Below are positions 7,700 to 16,321 of a DNA stretch of 64,000 nt, piece after piece. Every line of letters begins with the position of its first letter. The stretch's first letter is position 1. The stretch is from Bacillota bacterium (GTDB lineage Bacteria; Bacillota; UBA4882; UBA8346): NCBI GenBank assembly GCA_029776205.1, contig JAKOTQ010000118.1:18146-82145 (forward strand). The letters are read 5' to 3'. The translations under genes were made by a program, and so were the position numbers. The notes beneath the pieces are model-generated. The model saw only the letters and a list, made by a program, of their open reading frames with translations. It was not told the DNA's origin and searched no databases.

Positions 7700-9547
7700 T
7701 TGTCAGAATGGGAACGGATTGCAAGCCGCCTGGTCGAAGTGAATAAACCGACGCGTTATACCGGCGGCGAATATAATTCGGTTACGAAAGATTGGGATAC
7801 TGTTGATTTAAAAGTCGCGTTGGCTTTTCCGGATGTCTACGAAATCGGTTTGTCCCATTTGGGACTGCGCATTTTATATGAGATGATCAACGACCATCCC
7901 CAAATGTTGGCCGAACGGGTTTATGCACCCTGGAAGGATTTCCAAGAAGTGCTGCGTTCGGAAGGGTATCCTCTTTATGCTCTTGAAAGCAAACACGGGC
8001 TTAAAGCCTTTGATGTGGTTGGTTTTTCGCTCCAATATGAATTGAGTTATACCACGGTTTTGACCATGTTGGATTTGGCCGGAATCCCGATCCGGTCTGC
8101 TGAACGGAGTGAAACGGACCCGCTAATTATTGCCGGCGGCCCCTGTGTATATAATCCGGAGCCGATGGCTGACTTTATTGATCTGTTTCTAATCGGCGAA
8201 GCGGAAGAGGTCCTTATCGGATTGTTTGAAAAGATTATGGCTTACCGGAAACAGGGTTTGGCCAAAGCCCGGATGTTGGAGGAACTGGCGAAGTTACCCG
8301 GCGTTTATGTTCCCAGCCATTTTACAATAGAGTATAAAGAAGACGGGACGATCGCGGGGGTTCATTCGGTTACGGGGCAAAAAGCTGTTCGGGCCGTGGT
8401 GCGCGATTTTAACAATGCGCCCTCTCCGAAACGTTGGATCGTTCCGTTTATGGAAATCGTTCATGATCGGGTAGCCTATGAGATTCAAAGGGGTTGCACA
8501 AAGGGATGCCGTTTTTGTCAGGCGGGGATGATTTACCGGCCGGTTCGGGAACGGGATCCTCAACGCATCATGGATTCCCTAAAACAACTGGTCCGGGATA
8601 CCGGTTATGAAGAGCTGTCACTGACCTCATTAAGCAGTGCCGACTATAGCCATATTCAGCGTTTGCTGGAAGAAGCCTGCGGTTGTTTTACCCCGGCTCA
8701 GGTCAATGTTTCTTTACCGTCCCTCAGGATTGACTCTTTTTCCGTGGATCTGGCAAAGACCTTCCAAAGCAACCGGAAGGGAAGCCTTACTTTTGCTCCG
8801 GAAGCGGGAACGGAACGGATGCGCCGAGTGATCAATAAGGGCGTTACTGAAGAAGATCTCATGGCTGCTTCTGAAGCTGCCTTTCGTTCCGGTTGGCAAA
8901 AGCTGAAACTGTACTTTATGTTGGGGCTCCCTACGGAAACCGAGGAGGATCTGGAGGGCATCGTCCGGTTAGCCCGTAAGGTGGAGCAATTGGGTAGACA
9001 AGTTTATCCCAAGACCAATGCTTTACGGATTACGGTCAGTGTGTCCACCTTTGTTCCCAAGGCTCATACACCTTTTCAATGGCATCGTCAGATTTCGGTT
9101 GTGGAAACTCGGGAAAAACAGAAATATCTTCAGGACAATCTCCGCAGCAAAGTGGTTCAGCTCAATTGGCATGATCCCATACTTTCCCGGATGGAAGGCA
9201 TATTTGCCCGGGGAGACCGCCGTTTGGGCCCTGTGATTTATAAAGCCTGGCAAAAGGGAGCCAGCTTTGACAGCTGGACTGATGAATTTAAATATGAATG
9301 TTGGACCGCAGCTTTCGACGAAGTCGGAATCGATCCCGATTTTTACCTGCGAGAACGGTCTTATGATGAAATATTGCCCTGGGATCACCTGGATTCCGGG
9401 GTGAGCCGGGAATTCCTGAAAGCTGAAAACGAACGGGCGAAACGCGGAATATTAACCGCAGATTGCCGGAACCAGCCCTGTACCCAATGTGGCGTCTGTT
9501 TCAACTTGGGCGTTGGAACCCGATTGGCAGGTGATGATCATGGCTGA
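7700..9547 (+). CDS. TIGR03960 family B12-binding radical SAM protein
   Basis: 615 residues. An N-terminal cobalamin-binding-like region (VALAFPDVYEIGLSHLGLRI; later IIAGGPCVYNPEP) precedes a radical SAM core with C-x3-C-x2-C in RGCTKGCRFCQAG near residue 270. The C-terminus carries CRNQPCTQCGVC. The substrate is unknown; the family is nearly always next to a TIGR03936 protein and Rne/Rng and L21, as here, which points to RNA or ribosome modification. TTG at 7700 is the start, with AGGTGAT seven bases upstream. Confidence 0.88.
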   Translation: MSEWERIASRLVEVNKPTRYTGGEYNSVTKDWDTVDLKVALAFPDVYEIGLSHLGLRILYEMINDHPQMLAERVYAPWKDFQEVLRSEGYPLYALESKHGLKAFDVVGFSLQYELSYTTVLTMLDLAGIPIRSAERSETDPLIIAGGPCVYNPEPMADFIDLFLIGEAEEVLIGLFEKIMAYRKQGLAKARMLEELAKLPGVYVPSHFTIEYKEDGTIAGVHSVTGQKAVRAVVRDFNNAPSPKRWIVPFMEIVHDRVAYEIQRGCTKGCRFCQAGMIYRPVRERDPQRIMDSLKQLVRDTGYEELSLTSLSSADYSHIQRLLEEACGCFTPAQVNVSLPSLRIDSFSVDLAKTFQSNRKGSLTFAPEAGTERMRRVINKGVTEEDLMAASEAAFRSGWQKLKLYFMLGLPTETEEDLEGIVRLARKVEQLGRQVYPKTNALRITVSVSTFVPKAHTPFQWHRQISVVETREKQKYLQDNLRSKVVQLNWHDPILSRMEGIFARGDRRLGPVIYKAWQKGASFDSWTDEFKYECWTAAFDEVGIDPDFYLRERSYDEILPWDHLDSGVSREFLKAENERAKRGILTADCRNQPCTQCGVCFNLGVGTRLAGDDHG

Positions 9548-10220
9548 ATACCGGCTGTCTTTTACGAAAGGATCTTCCGTTCAGTTTTTATCCCATTTGG
9601 ATTTGGCCAAAACTATCGAACGGGCTTTACGCCGTGCGGATATTCCGTTAGCATATTCCGAGGGGTTTCATCCTCATCCCAAAATGAGTTTTGGCCCGGC
9701 ATTAGCAGTGGGTATCAGCAGCCTGGAGGAGTATCTGGATTTGGAGACAGTGATCGACATTCCTGCGGAAGACCTGCAGAAACGGTTGAACCGGTCGCTG
9801 CCCGATGGTTTGCAGATCCTGGCGGTGAAACGTTGCCTGAAACATCCGAAGCCGTTAAATGCCGTGATCAATCGGGCTGTTTATAATCTCATTTTTGAGG
9901 TGGATCCTTCCCAACAGCCTGCCATTGTTGATGCCCTTCATCATATGATGGACAGCGACAGATTGGAGGTAACCCGCACCAATAAAAATGGTCAAAAAGT
10001 AGTCAATATTCGCCCCTGGCTGCATAATTTAAAAACAGAAACTCTTGAGGAGGGTGAGTTGCAGGTGGTTATTACCGGAGAGATCGGTAGTAACGGCAAT
10101 CTTCGCCCCGATGATATTGTGCAATTAATACCTTTTCCGGTCAAAGTTCGGAGGATCGTACGGACCGAAATGTGGCATGAAGAAAATGGTATCATTGTCA
10201 AACCCCTGGATTTATGCTGA
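9540..10220 (+). CDS. TIGR03936 (DUF2344) radical SAM-associated protein
   Basis: A 226-residue protein beginning AEYRLSFTKGSSVQFLSHLD, with SEGFHPHPKMSFGPALAVG, the DUF2344 landmarks. It has no radical SAM cysteines itself. In some organisms it is fused to the TIGR03960 protein; here the ATG overlaps the preceding stop by 8 bases. It probably acts in the same modification complex. ATG 9534 is an alternative start. Confidence 0.87.
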   Translation: MAEYRLSFTKGSSVQFLSHLDLAKTIERALRRADIPLAYSEGFHPHPKMSFGPALAVGISSLEEYLDLETVIDIPAEDLQKRLNRSLPDGLQILAVKRCLKHPKPLNAVINRAVYNLIFEVDPSQQPAIVDALHHMMDSDRLEVTRTNKNGQKVVNIRPWLHNLKTETLEEGELQVVITGEIGSNGNLRPDDIVQLIPFPVKVRRIVRTEMWHEENGIIVKPLDLC

Positions 10221-10237
10221 ATTCCGGAGGATATTGG

Positions 10238-11926
10238 ATGCCCAAAGAAATCCTTGTGAATATAGGAATCAATGAAACAAGAGTGGCGATCGTTGAAGAT
10301 GGGGATTTGGTTGAATTCTCGGTAGAATATCCGGATGAGCAGCGCTGGGCCGGGAATATTTACCGGGGGAGAGTTGAAAACGTTCTCCCGGGGATGCAAG
10401 CCGCTTTTATCGATATCGGCGAAGAAAAAAACGCCTTTTTGTATATTGATGATGTGCTTCCTGCTAAAGCAAACGATTCGGAAGTCGCGGAACGCCCCAA
10501 AAATGTGTCCATCACTGATTTGCTCCATCCGGGCCAGGAATTGATCGTCCAAATGATCAAAGAGCCAATGGGAACCAAAGGAGCCCGGGTGGTGACTCAG
10601 ATCACCATCGCCGGCAGGTATCTGGTGTTGATCCCCAATGTGGATTATATCGGGATATCCCGTAAAATTCAGGATGAACACGAACGGGAACGGTTGAAGT
10701 CCATCGTAAGTAAATTTAAATCTCCCGATGTGGGGTTAATTGTCCGGACGGTGGCGGAGGAAGTTGAGGCGGCGGAGCTTCAAAATGATTATGAATTTTT
10801 AATCAGCGTTTGGAAGAAAATACTGAAAAAAGGGAAAAAAGGGCCTTGCCCGGCGCTTTTATATCGGGATCATGATTTGCTTTACCGTATTTTACGGGAT
10901 TATCTCAGTAAAGATGTGAGCAGCCTGCTAATCGATGACCCGGATGCTTATGCGAAAGCGTTGGAATTGGTGAAGATACTGGCTCCTTCCCTTAAAAACC
11001 GGATTCAGCTATACCAAGGCGAACAGCCAATTTTTGAATTGTACAATATTGAAAACCAATTGCTTAAAGCGTTAAAACGCAAGGTATGGCTGGATTGCGG
11101 GGCCTATCTCATTTTTGATCAGACGGAAGCCCTAACTGTGGTGGATGTGAATACCGGCAAATTTACCGGCACCACCAGTTTGGAGGATACAGTCTTTCAA
11201 ACCAATTTAATGGCTGCCAGTGAGATCGCACGACAGATCCGGTTGCGTAACCTGGCTGGAATTATCATCATCGATTTTATTGATATGGTATCCGACGAAG
11301 AGCGGGCTCAGATCATTGCCAAGCTTGAGGAGGAGTTTAAACGGGATAAGATTAAAGTCAATATTCTTGGTTTTACGTCGCTGGGGCTTTTGGAATTAAC
11401 CCGAAAAAAGGTGAAGCAAAGTTTACGGGAGATTTTGCAGACAGAGTGCACCCATTGTGACGGAACCGGATATGTTTATTCGTTAGATTCCTGGGCGCAT
11501 CGCGCGGGACGAACCATACAACAGTTGGCCCGTAATACCGCAGATGAAGCTTTGCTGTTGGCCGTCAACCCTCAAATCGGCTCTTTGCTCATCGGTCCCG
11601 GAGGGGTCAACCTGGAGAAGATGGAAAATGTGTTGGGTAAAACCATTTATATAAAAGGGCAGGAACAGTTGGAACTTAGCCAGGTCCGTTTAATCGCCAG
11701 CGGACGCCGGGAAGAGGTGGAAGCACTGGCTTTGCCGGTACGGCAGGGACAGGAGTTGGAGCTGAAAGTCCATGAATTGCATATTGCCAACGAAGGCGAC
11801 GGCATTTCCCGGATCGAAGGATATGTCATCGATATCGAAGGGGCTGGGCCCATGGTGGGTAAAGTCGTCAAGATCCTGATTACTAAGACTTTCAAAACCT
11901 ATGCCAAAGCCCGGTTGTTAGAATAA
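10238..11926 (+). CDS. rng: Ribonuclease E/G family endoribonuclease
   Basis: A 562-residue Rne/Rng protein. An S1-like domain (WAGNIYRGRVENVLPGMQAA, about 35-55) is followed by the catalytic DNase-I-like domain with both magnesium aspartates, VVDVNTGKFTG and IIIDFIDM. The zinc-link CTHCDG is present. There is no long RNase E-type scaffold tail. It processes rRNA and mRNA. GGAGGA at 10226-10231 selects ATG 10238 over the in-frame ATG at 10214 that overlaps the previous gene. It shares an operon with the radical SAM pair. Confidence 0.92.
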   Translation: MPKEILVNIGINETRVAIVEDGDLVEFSVEYPDEQRWAGNIYRGRVENVLPGMQAAFIDIGEEKNAFLYIDDVLPAKANDSEVAERPKNVSITDLLHPGQELIVQMIKEPMGTKGARVVTQITIAGRYLVLIPNVDYIGISRKIQDEHERERLKSIVSKFKSPDVGLIVRTVAEEVEAAELQNDYEFLISVWKKILKKGKKGPCPALLYRDHDLLYRILRDYLSKDVSSLLIDDPDAYAKALELVKILAPSLKNRIQLYQGEQPIFELYNIENQLLKALKRKVWLDCGAYLIFDQTEALTVVDVNTGKFTGTTSLEDTVFQTNLMAASEIARQIRLRNLAGIIIIDFIDMVSDEERAQIIAKLEEEFKRDKIKVNILGFTSLGLLELTRKKVKQSLREILQTECTHCDGTGYVYSLDSWAHRAGRTIQQLARNTADEALLLAVNPQIGSLLIGPGGVNLEKMENVLGKTIYIKGQEQLELSQVRLIASGRREEVEALALPVRQGQELELKVHELHIANEGDGISRIEGYVIDIEGAGPMVGKVVKILITKTFKTYAKARLLE

Positions 11927-11929
11927 ACG

Positions 11930-11957
11930 TCAACCTTTTTTTGGTTGACTTCTTTTA
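11930..11957 (+). terminator. Rho-independent terminator after rng
   Basis: GTCAACC, seven T, GGTTGAC, then TTCTTTT. The right arm also contains the -35 element of the rplU promoter, so terminator and promoter overlap. Confidence 0.7.
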
Positions 11958-11973
11958 TGAACCATGATATTAT
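11945..11973 (+). promoter_or_regulatory. Promoter of rplU-prp-rpmA
   Basis: TTGACT (11945-11950), 17-base spacer, TATTAT (11968-11973). The predicted start near 11980 leaves a leader of about 94 bases before rplU. Confidence 0.75.
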
Positions 11974-11979
11974 TACATT

Positions 11980-12065
11980 TGTGGGTTTTTACCCCACATA
12001 TAACCGTTCGATAAGGTTTAAACACTTCGGTGTACCGAGTTCGGCGAGTCTGATGCGGGGGAGGT
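11980..12065 (+). promoter_or_regulatory. Structured leader of rplU, probable L21 leader
   Basis: The untranslated region contains a GTGGG/CCCAC hairpin (11981-11997) and a UUCG tetraloop hairpin ACAC-TTCG-GTGT (12022-12033), followed by GC-rich paired segments and the GGGGAGGTG ribosome binding site. Its position matches the L21 autoregulatory leader known in Firmicutes. I cannot run the covariance model, so the family name is an inference. Confidence 0.6.
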
Positions 12066-12073
12066 GTAACAGA

Positions 12074-12472
12074 ATGTATGCGATTATTGAGTGTGGTGGA
12101 AAGCAATATCGGGTCGCTGAAGGCGATGTGATCCGGGTTGAAAAACTTACGGCTGAAGTCGGCACGACTTTGGATATTGACAAAGTTTTATTAGTCGGCG
12201 GCGACAATACTGTCATTGGAACGCCGTTAGTGGCTGGAGCGAAAGTATCCTGCAGAGTATTGAACCATGACAAGGCCAAGAAGATTTTGGTTTTCCGTTA
12301 TAAACCCAAAAAGAATATTCGTAAAAAATATGGCCATCGTCAACCGTTTACCATGTTGTTGATCGAAAAGATCGTGATGGGCGGTTCGGCCCAGTCGGAA
12401 ACTGCAGCTGCTGCTGAAAAACCGAAACGTACGCGTAAAGCTGCTGCAACGGCTGAAGTGGCAGAAGCCTAA
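12074..12472 (+). CDS. rplU: 50S ribosomal protein L21
   Basis: 132 residues starting [18 protein letters not shown], with [16 protein letters not shown] near the end of the core, as in all bL21 proteins. Beyond residue 103 it has an unusual Ala/Lys-rich tail ([20 protein letters not shown] onward) of about 28 residues that the standard protein lacks. The stop TAA overlaps the prp ATG by one base. ATG 12074 follows GGGGAGGTG. Confidence 0.97.
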   Translation: MYAIIECGGKQYRVAEGDVIRVEKLTAEVGTTLDIDKVLLVGGDNTVIGTPLVAGAKVSCRVLNHDKAKKILVFRYKPKKNIRKKYGHRQPFTMLLIEKIVMGGSAQSETAAAAEKPKRTRKAAATAEVAEA

Positions 12473-12822
12473 TGGTACGGATTACGCTTTATCGGGATGG
12501 CTCCAATCATTACATCGGGTTTGACTGCAGTGGACATGCCGATTTTGCCGAGGCTGGTTCGGATATTGTCTGTGCCGGAATTTCTGCCTTGACGCAGACG
12601 ACTATCCTTGCGTTGGATCGTCTGGTGGGGTTGGATATGGATGTACAGGCTGACCAGAAAACCGGACGTTTGCGGTGTTTATGGACGAATCAGCCGGTGA
12701 CGGTAGATAAATCGGATTTACTGATACAAACCATGATGATAGGTTTGAAGGAAATTCAAAACCTATTTCCTGAGCATCTGAGTCTCAGTGAAACGGAGGT
12801 GTTATCAAATGATAGTATTTAA
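12472..12822 (+). CDS. prp: Ribosomal-processing cysteine protease Prp
   Basis: 116 residues of the YsxB/Prp family. The catalytic histidine is in CSGHADFA and the catalytic cysteine in [10 protein letters not shown]. Prp removes the N-terminal extension of L27 before ribosome assembly. Its predicted substrate is the very next gene, which carries the expected cleavage site. The 3' end overlaps rpmA by 14 bases. Confidence 0.95.
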   Translation: MVRITLYRDGSNHYIGFDCSGHADFAEAGSDIVCAGISALTQTTILALDRLVGLDMDVQADQKTGRLRCLWTNQPVTVDKSDLLIQTMMIGLKEIQNLFPEHLSLSETEVLSNDSI

Positions 12823-13102
12823 TCTTCAATTCTTTGCTCATAAAAAAGGAGTCGGAAGTACCAGAAACGGTCGTGATAGTGAATCGAAACGACTCGGCGT
12901 TAAACGTTTTGGCGGTCAATTCGTCACTGCCGGCAGCATTTTGGTTCGTCAACGCGGCACCAAATTTCATCCTGGCGTGAATGTGGGAATTGGCAAGGAT
13001 GATACTTTGTTTGCCAAGATCGATGGATATGTGACGTTTGAACGTAAAGGGAAGAACGATAAACAAGTGAGCGTTTATTCGGAACAACCTGTTACTGCTT
13101 AA
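12809..13102 (+). CDS. rpmA: 50S ribosomal protein L27
   Basis: 97 residues. The N-terminus MIVFNLQFF precedes [15 protein letters not shown], so the mature protein starts at Ala-10 after Prp cleavage, as in Staphylococcus and other Firmicutes. ACGGAGGT at 12793-12800 fixes the ATG. The gene overlaps prp, ensuring that enzyme and substrate are made together. Confidence 0.97.
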   Translation: MIVFNLQFFAHKKGVGSTRNGRDSESKRLGVKRFGGQFVTAGSILVRQRGTKFHPGVNVGIGKDDTLFAKIDGYVTFERKGKNDKQVSVYSEQPVTA

Positions 13103-13132
13103 CCCGGTATTTACCGGGTTTTCTTTTTTGGA
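13103..13132 (+). terminator. Terminator after rpmA
   Basis: CCCGGTA-TT-TACCGGG followed by TTTTCTTTTTT, a strong rho-independent signal closing the rplU-prp-rpmA unit. Confidence 0.9.
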
Positions 13133-13159
13133 GACAGGAGAAGCCCGGGTAAAGAATAT

Positions 13160-13233
13160 AACGTCCTTTTTTTGTGCATGATCTATACAGAGCAATGCGT
13201 GATGTTTCTGTATAAACACAAAAAAGGGGCGTT
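13160..13233 (+). promoter_or_regulatory. Long inverted repeat before dacF masking its RBS
   Basis: AACGTCCTTTTTTTGTG (13160-13176) pairs over all 17 positions with CACAAAAAAGGGGCGTT (13217-13233), counting two G-U pairs in RNA. A smaller TACAGA/TCTGTA stem (13186-13191 with 13207-13212) nests inside. The right arm includes the AAAAGGGGC ribosome binding site of dacF. If transcription starts upstream of 13160 the site is hidden. Confidence 0.6.
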
Positions 13234-13238
13234 TTTTG

Positions 13239-14414
13239 ATGAAGAAATACGGAAAAATATTAGCCGGGATGCTTGCGGTGTTTATGGTCATGACCATGGG
13301 TTTAGGACAGGCCGCTATTGCTGCTGAACCGGTGTTAAATTTGGATTCCCATGCGGCGATTTTGATGGAACCGTTGTCAGGTGAGATCCTCTATCAAAAA
13401 AATGCGGATCAAAAAATGCATCCGGCCAGTGTCACTAAGTTAATGGTCATTTTACTTACGCTGGAAGCTGTGGAACGGGGCGATCTCAAATTAACCGATG
13501 TGGTCAGTGCATCGCCTGAAGCCTGTAAAATGGGAGGATCCCAAATTTGGCTTGAACCCGGAGAGCAGATGTCTGTTGAAGAATTGCTAAAGGCTGTCTG
13601 TATTGTTTCGGCGAATGATGCTTCCTATGCTTTGGGAGAGCATATCGCCGGATCCGAAGCGAATTTTATCGCGTTGATGAATAAACGGGCGAAAAGTTTG
13701 GGCCTGAAAAATACGACTTATGTGAATACTACCGGCTTGGAACCGGATGGTGGCGGACCGGGTAATCTGACATCAGCTCGGGATATGGCGATCCTGGCCC
13801 GGGAAGTTTTGAAATATCCCTATGTGTTAAAATGGACTGGAACTTGGATTGACCATTTACGGGGCGGAAAATCCTTTTTACGGAATACCAACCGTCTGGT
13901 CCGGTTTTATAATGGCTGTGACGGTTTGAAAACCGGTTATACCGGGGAAGCTGGATATTGTCTGGTGGCGACGGCTAAACGGGACGGCGTACGGATGATT
14001 GCTGTTACGATGAAAGCCAGCACCGATAAAGCCCGTGCCAAAGATATTTCCAGTTTATTCAATTATGGTTTTTCGCTTTATAAAGCACACCGGGTATATC
14101 AAGGCGGCGAGATTGTCGGAAAGGTCAAGGTTTTCCAGGGTAAGGAGAAATATGTTCAAGCCAAGGCTGCCGGTGAGCTTTCGGCAGTGATCAAACGGTC
14201 TGCCAAAGGCAGTATCACCAAGCAGATCAAATTGGCCGAGTGGGTCAAGGCACCTGTCAAATCCGGCCAGAAACTCGGGGAAGTTATTCTTTCGGTGGAC
14301 GGGAAGCCTTGCGGCAGAGTGGATCTGGTAGCCGCCAAAAACGTTCAAAAGAATTCTTTCTTCGGGATACTGGGCGAATTTTTCAGGACGATGATTGGCC
14401 GCGGGACCCACTGA
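13239..14414 (+). CDS. dacF: D-alanyl-D-alanine carboxypeptidase DacF-like
   Basis: An S11 serine peptidase of 391 residues. The signal peptide is KKYGKILAGMLAVFMVMTMG with cleavage probably after AAIAA. The active-site triad motifs are all present: SVTK (SxxK), SAN (SxN) and KTG. The C-terminal PBP5-type domain and an amphipathic end (FFGILGEFFRTMIG) suggest membrane anchoring. It trims the pentapeptide stem. Location just ahead of spoIIAA-spoIIAB-sigF is the same as Bacillus dacF, so a role in spore cortex is likely. ATG 13239; TTG 13236 is in frame. Confidence 0.93.
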   Translation: MKKYGKILAGMLAVFMVMTMGLGQAAIAAEPVLNLDSHAAILMEPLSGEILYQKNADQKMHPASVTKLMVILLTLEAVERGDLKLTDVVSASPEACKMGGSQIWLEPGEQMSVEELLKAVCIVSANDASYALGEHIAGSEANFIALMNKRAKSLGLKNTTYVNTTGLEPDGGGPGNLTSARDMAILAREVLKYPYVLKWTGTWIDHLRGGKSFLRNTNRLVRFYNGCDGLKTGYTGEAGYCLVATAKRDGVRMIAVTMKASTDKARAKDISSLFNYGFSLYKAHRVYQGGEIVGKVKVFQGKEKYVQAKAAGELSAVIKRSAKGSITKQIKLAEWVKAPVKSGQKLGEVILSVDGKPCGRVDLVAAKNVQKNSFFGILGEFFRTMIGRGTH

Positions 14415-14449
14415 AACGGCAATCAAAACATTTCTTCGCCGAATGACTC

Positions 14450-14477
14450 AAGAGGTGTGATAAACACCTCTTTTTTG
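14450..14477 (+). terminator. Terminator between dacF and spoIIAA
   Basis: AGAGGTGT-GATAA-ACACCTCT followed by TTTTTG. It separates dacF from the sigma-F operon at least partly. Confidence 0.85.
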
Positions 14478-14603
14478 TTTGGGAAATTCGTTGTCAAAAC
14501 CCTTTGGATTCCTTGAAAAACAGCTATTTTCCGTCATTTTCGGCAGCAGGAACTGATGAGCTATTGCCGAAATATACCATGGAAGATGAAAGGGGGATTT
14601 CAC

Positions 14604-14942
14604 TTGGTTATCGAAACCGAACGGATCGGATCCAATTTAGTGGTCACCATCGATGGCGAGCTGGATCTGGAGACTTCGCCGGAGTTCCGAAAGGTTATTG
14701 AAGAAAAGCTCGACAGCTATAAAACTATCCGCCATTTGATCCTGGATTTGAAGAAGGTTCATTTTATAGATAGTTCTGGACTGGGAGTTATTTTAGGAAG
14801 GTTTAAACGGATTACGCAAGATGGCGGCCGGATGTCAGCGGTCAATGTATCGGATCAGGTGAAGCGGATCTTTGAATTGTCAGGTTTATTGAAGATTATG
14901 AATATTTATCCTGACCGAAAAGACGCGCTGGATAATTGTTAG
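14604..14942 (+). CDS. spoIIAA: Anti-sigma F factor antagonist SpoIIAA
   Basis: A 112-residue STAS protein. The phosphorylatable serine is in HFIDSSGLGVILGRFKRI, identical in pattern to Bacillus SpoIIAA (Ser-58). Unphosphorylated SpoIIAA releases sigma F from SpoIIAB in the forespore. TTG 14604 has AAAGGGGGAT upstream and gives the normal length; ATG 14556 would add a non-homologous 16 residues. Confidence 0.95.
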   Translation: MVIETERIGSNLVVTIDGELDLETSPEFRKVIEEKLDSYKTIRHLILDLKKVHFIDSSGLGVILGRFKRITQDGGRMSAVNVSDQVKRIFELSGLLKIMNIYPDRKDALDNC

Positions 14943-14955
14943 TGGAGGCAGAGGG

Positions 14956-15405
14956 ATGTTTGAAAACTATTTAAAACTGGAGTTTCCCAGCATACCTCAG
15001 AATGTCAGCTTTGCACGGACTATCGTGGCGACCTTTGCTGCGCAGTTGGAATTTACTCTGGCTGAGATCGAAGAGATTCGGGTAGCTATTTCCGAGGCAG
15101 TTTCCAATTGTGTCATTCATGCCTATCCGAATGAAGTTGGTATCGTGAAACTGGAACTTCGGGCGGAAGATCAACTATTAACCATCCGGATCCAAGATTT
15201 TGGTATCGGAATTGCCGATATTGAGCAGGCAAAGCAAGCAACATATTCCACGCAGCCGGAGCGGATGGGGTTGGGATTGGTCTTTATGGAGTCATTCATG
15301 GATGAGATGGAGCTCATCTCCAAACCGGCGGAAGGAACCACCGTAGTGATGAAAAAGCGGCCGGAACGGGGGTTCGCCAATGCTGAGCTCTCCCGGAGTA
15401 GTTAA
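14956..15405 (+). CDS. spoIIAB: Anti-sigma F factor SpoIIAB
   Basis: A 149-residue GHKL kinase. The N box is EIEEIRVAISEAVSNCVIHA, the G1 box QDFGIGIADI, and the G2 region ERMGLGLVFMES. It binds sigma F with ATP and phosphorylates SpoIIAA. ATG 14956 follows GTGGAGGCAG. The last 26 bases overlap the sigF start, unlike many species where the genes merely abut. Confidence 0.95.
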   Translation: MFENYLKLEFPSIPQNVSFARTIVATFAAQLEFTLAEIEEIRVAISEAVSNCVIHAYPNEVGIVKLELRAEDQLLTIRIQDFGIGIADIEQAKQATYSTQPERMGLGLVFMESFMDEMELISKPAEGTTVVMKKRPERGFANAELSRSS

Positions 15406-16162
15406 GCGTGAGATTGTCCTTCCAAACAATGGCCTGTTATCAGATGAGGAATTCTATGAGTTAATGATGGCTTACCGGAAAGGCAATCCGGAAGCAAAAG
15501 AAGTTATTATCCAATGTAATTTGCGTTTAGTGATGAGCATTGCCCAGCGGTTTGCGGGCCGCGGCGAAATGGAAGATCTTTTTCAAATCGGGTGTCTTGG
15601 TTTGCTGAAAGCCGTCGATAAGTTCGATCCGTCCTATGGTGTAAAGTTTTCAACCTATGCGGTTCCGTTAATCATCGGGGAGATCAAGCAGTACTTACGG
15701 GATGAGGGCCCGTTAAAGGTCAGTCGGGGAATTAAAGAGATTGCGGCCAAGGTCGAACAGACACGGTATCAGCTTGCTAATGAACTGGGGAAGGAACCAA
15801 CTCTTTCGGAATTGGTTGAAGCCAGCGGATTATCCCGGGAAGAGATTGCCAGCGCCTTGGAAGCTACCCGGCCGTTAAACTCCCTTCAAGAGGTCATCTA
15901 TGAGGAAGAGGGCGAAAGTATCAGCCGGGAATATTTAATCGGCGAAGAAGATACTGAGCACCATCGATGGTTGGAACGGTATGCGTTAAAAGAAGTCATT
16001 GCGAAGTTGCCGGAGCGGTTGCGGCTTTTAGTTGAACTCCGGTTTTTTCAGGAAAAAACCCAAAGCGAAGTTGCGGAATATTTGGGTGTTTCACAAGTTC
16101 AGGTTTGCCGGTTGGAAAAAGAAGCGTTGTTGCAATTGCGTAAATTATATCTGAGCGAGTAA
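15380..16162 (+). CDS. sigF: RNA polymerase sigma-F factor
   Basis: 260 residues. Region 2 is visible as NLRLVMSIAQRFAGRGEMED, LFQIGCLGLLKAVDKFDPSY and FSTYAVPLIIGEIKQYLRD; region 3 starts after VSRGIKEIA; region 4 HTH is KTQSEVAEYLGVSQVQVCRL. It is the first forespore-specific sigma factor. The overlap with spoIIAB and the whole spoIIA order identify it as sigma F rather than sigma G. Confidence 0.96.
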   Translation: MLSSPGVVKREIVLPNNGLLSDEEFYELMMAYRKGNPEAKEVIIQCNLRLVMSIAQRFAGRGEMEDLFQIGCLGLLKAVDKFDPSYGVKFSTYAVPLIIGEIKQYLRDEGPLKVSRGIKEIAAKVEQTRYQLANELGKEPTLSELVEASGLSREEIASALEATRPLNSLQEVIYEEEGESISREYLIGEEDTEHHRWLERYALKEVIAKLPERLRLLVELRFFQEKTQSEVAEYLGVSQVQVCRLEKEALLQLRKLYLSE

Positions 16163-16176
16163 TGCTCAGTTTTTAT
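16151..16176 (+). terminator. Terminator of the spoIIA operon
   Basis: CTGAGC-GAGTAAT-GCTCAG-TTTTTA. The sigF stop codon lies in the loop. Confidence 0.75.
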
Positions 16177-16321
16177 TTATCACGACATTGAAATGGAGGG
16201 AAAGTCCGCAACAAAAAAGAATATACTTCTATAACTGTTCATTGCTGACTGTGGGTTTTCTATTATTAGAGAAGTTGTGCATTATTGCTGCGTTTTACAC
16301 CATAATATAGGAGAGCGACAC

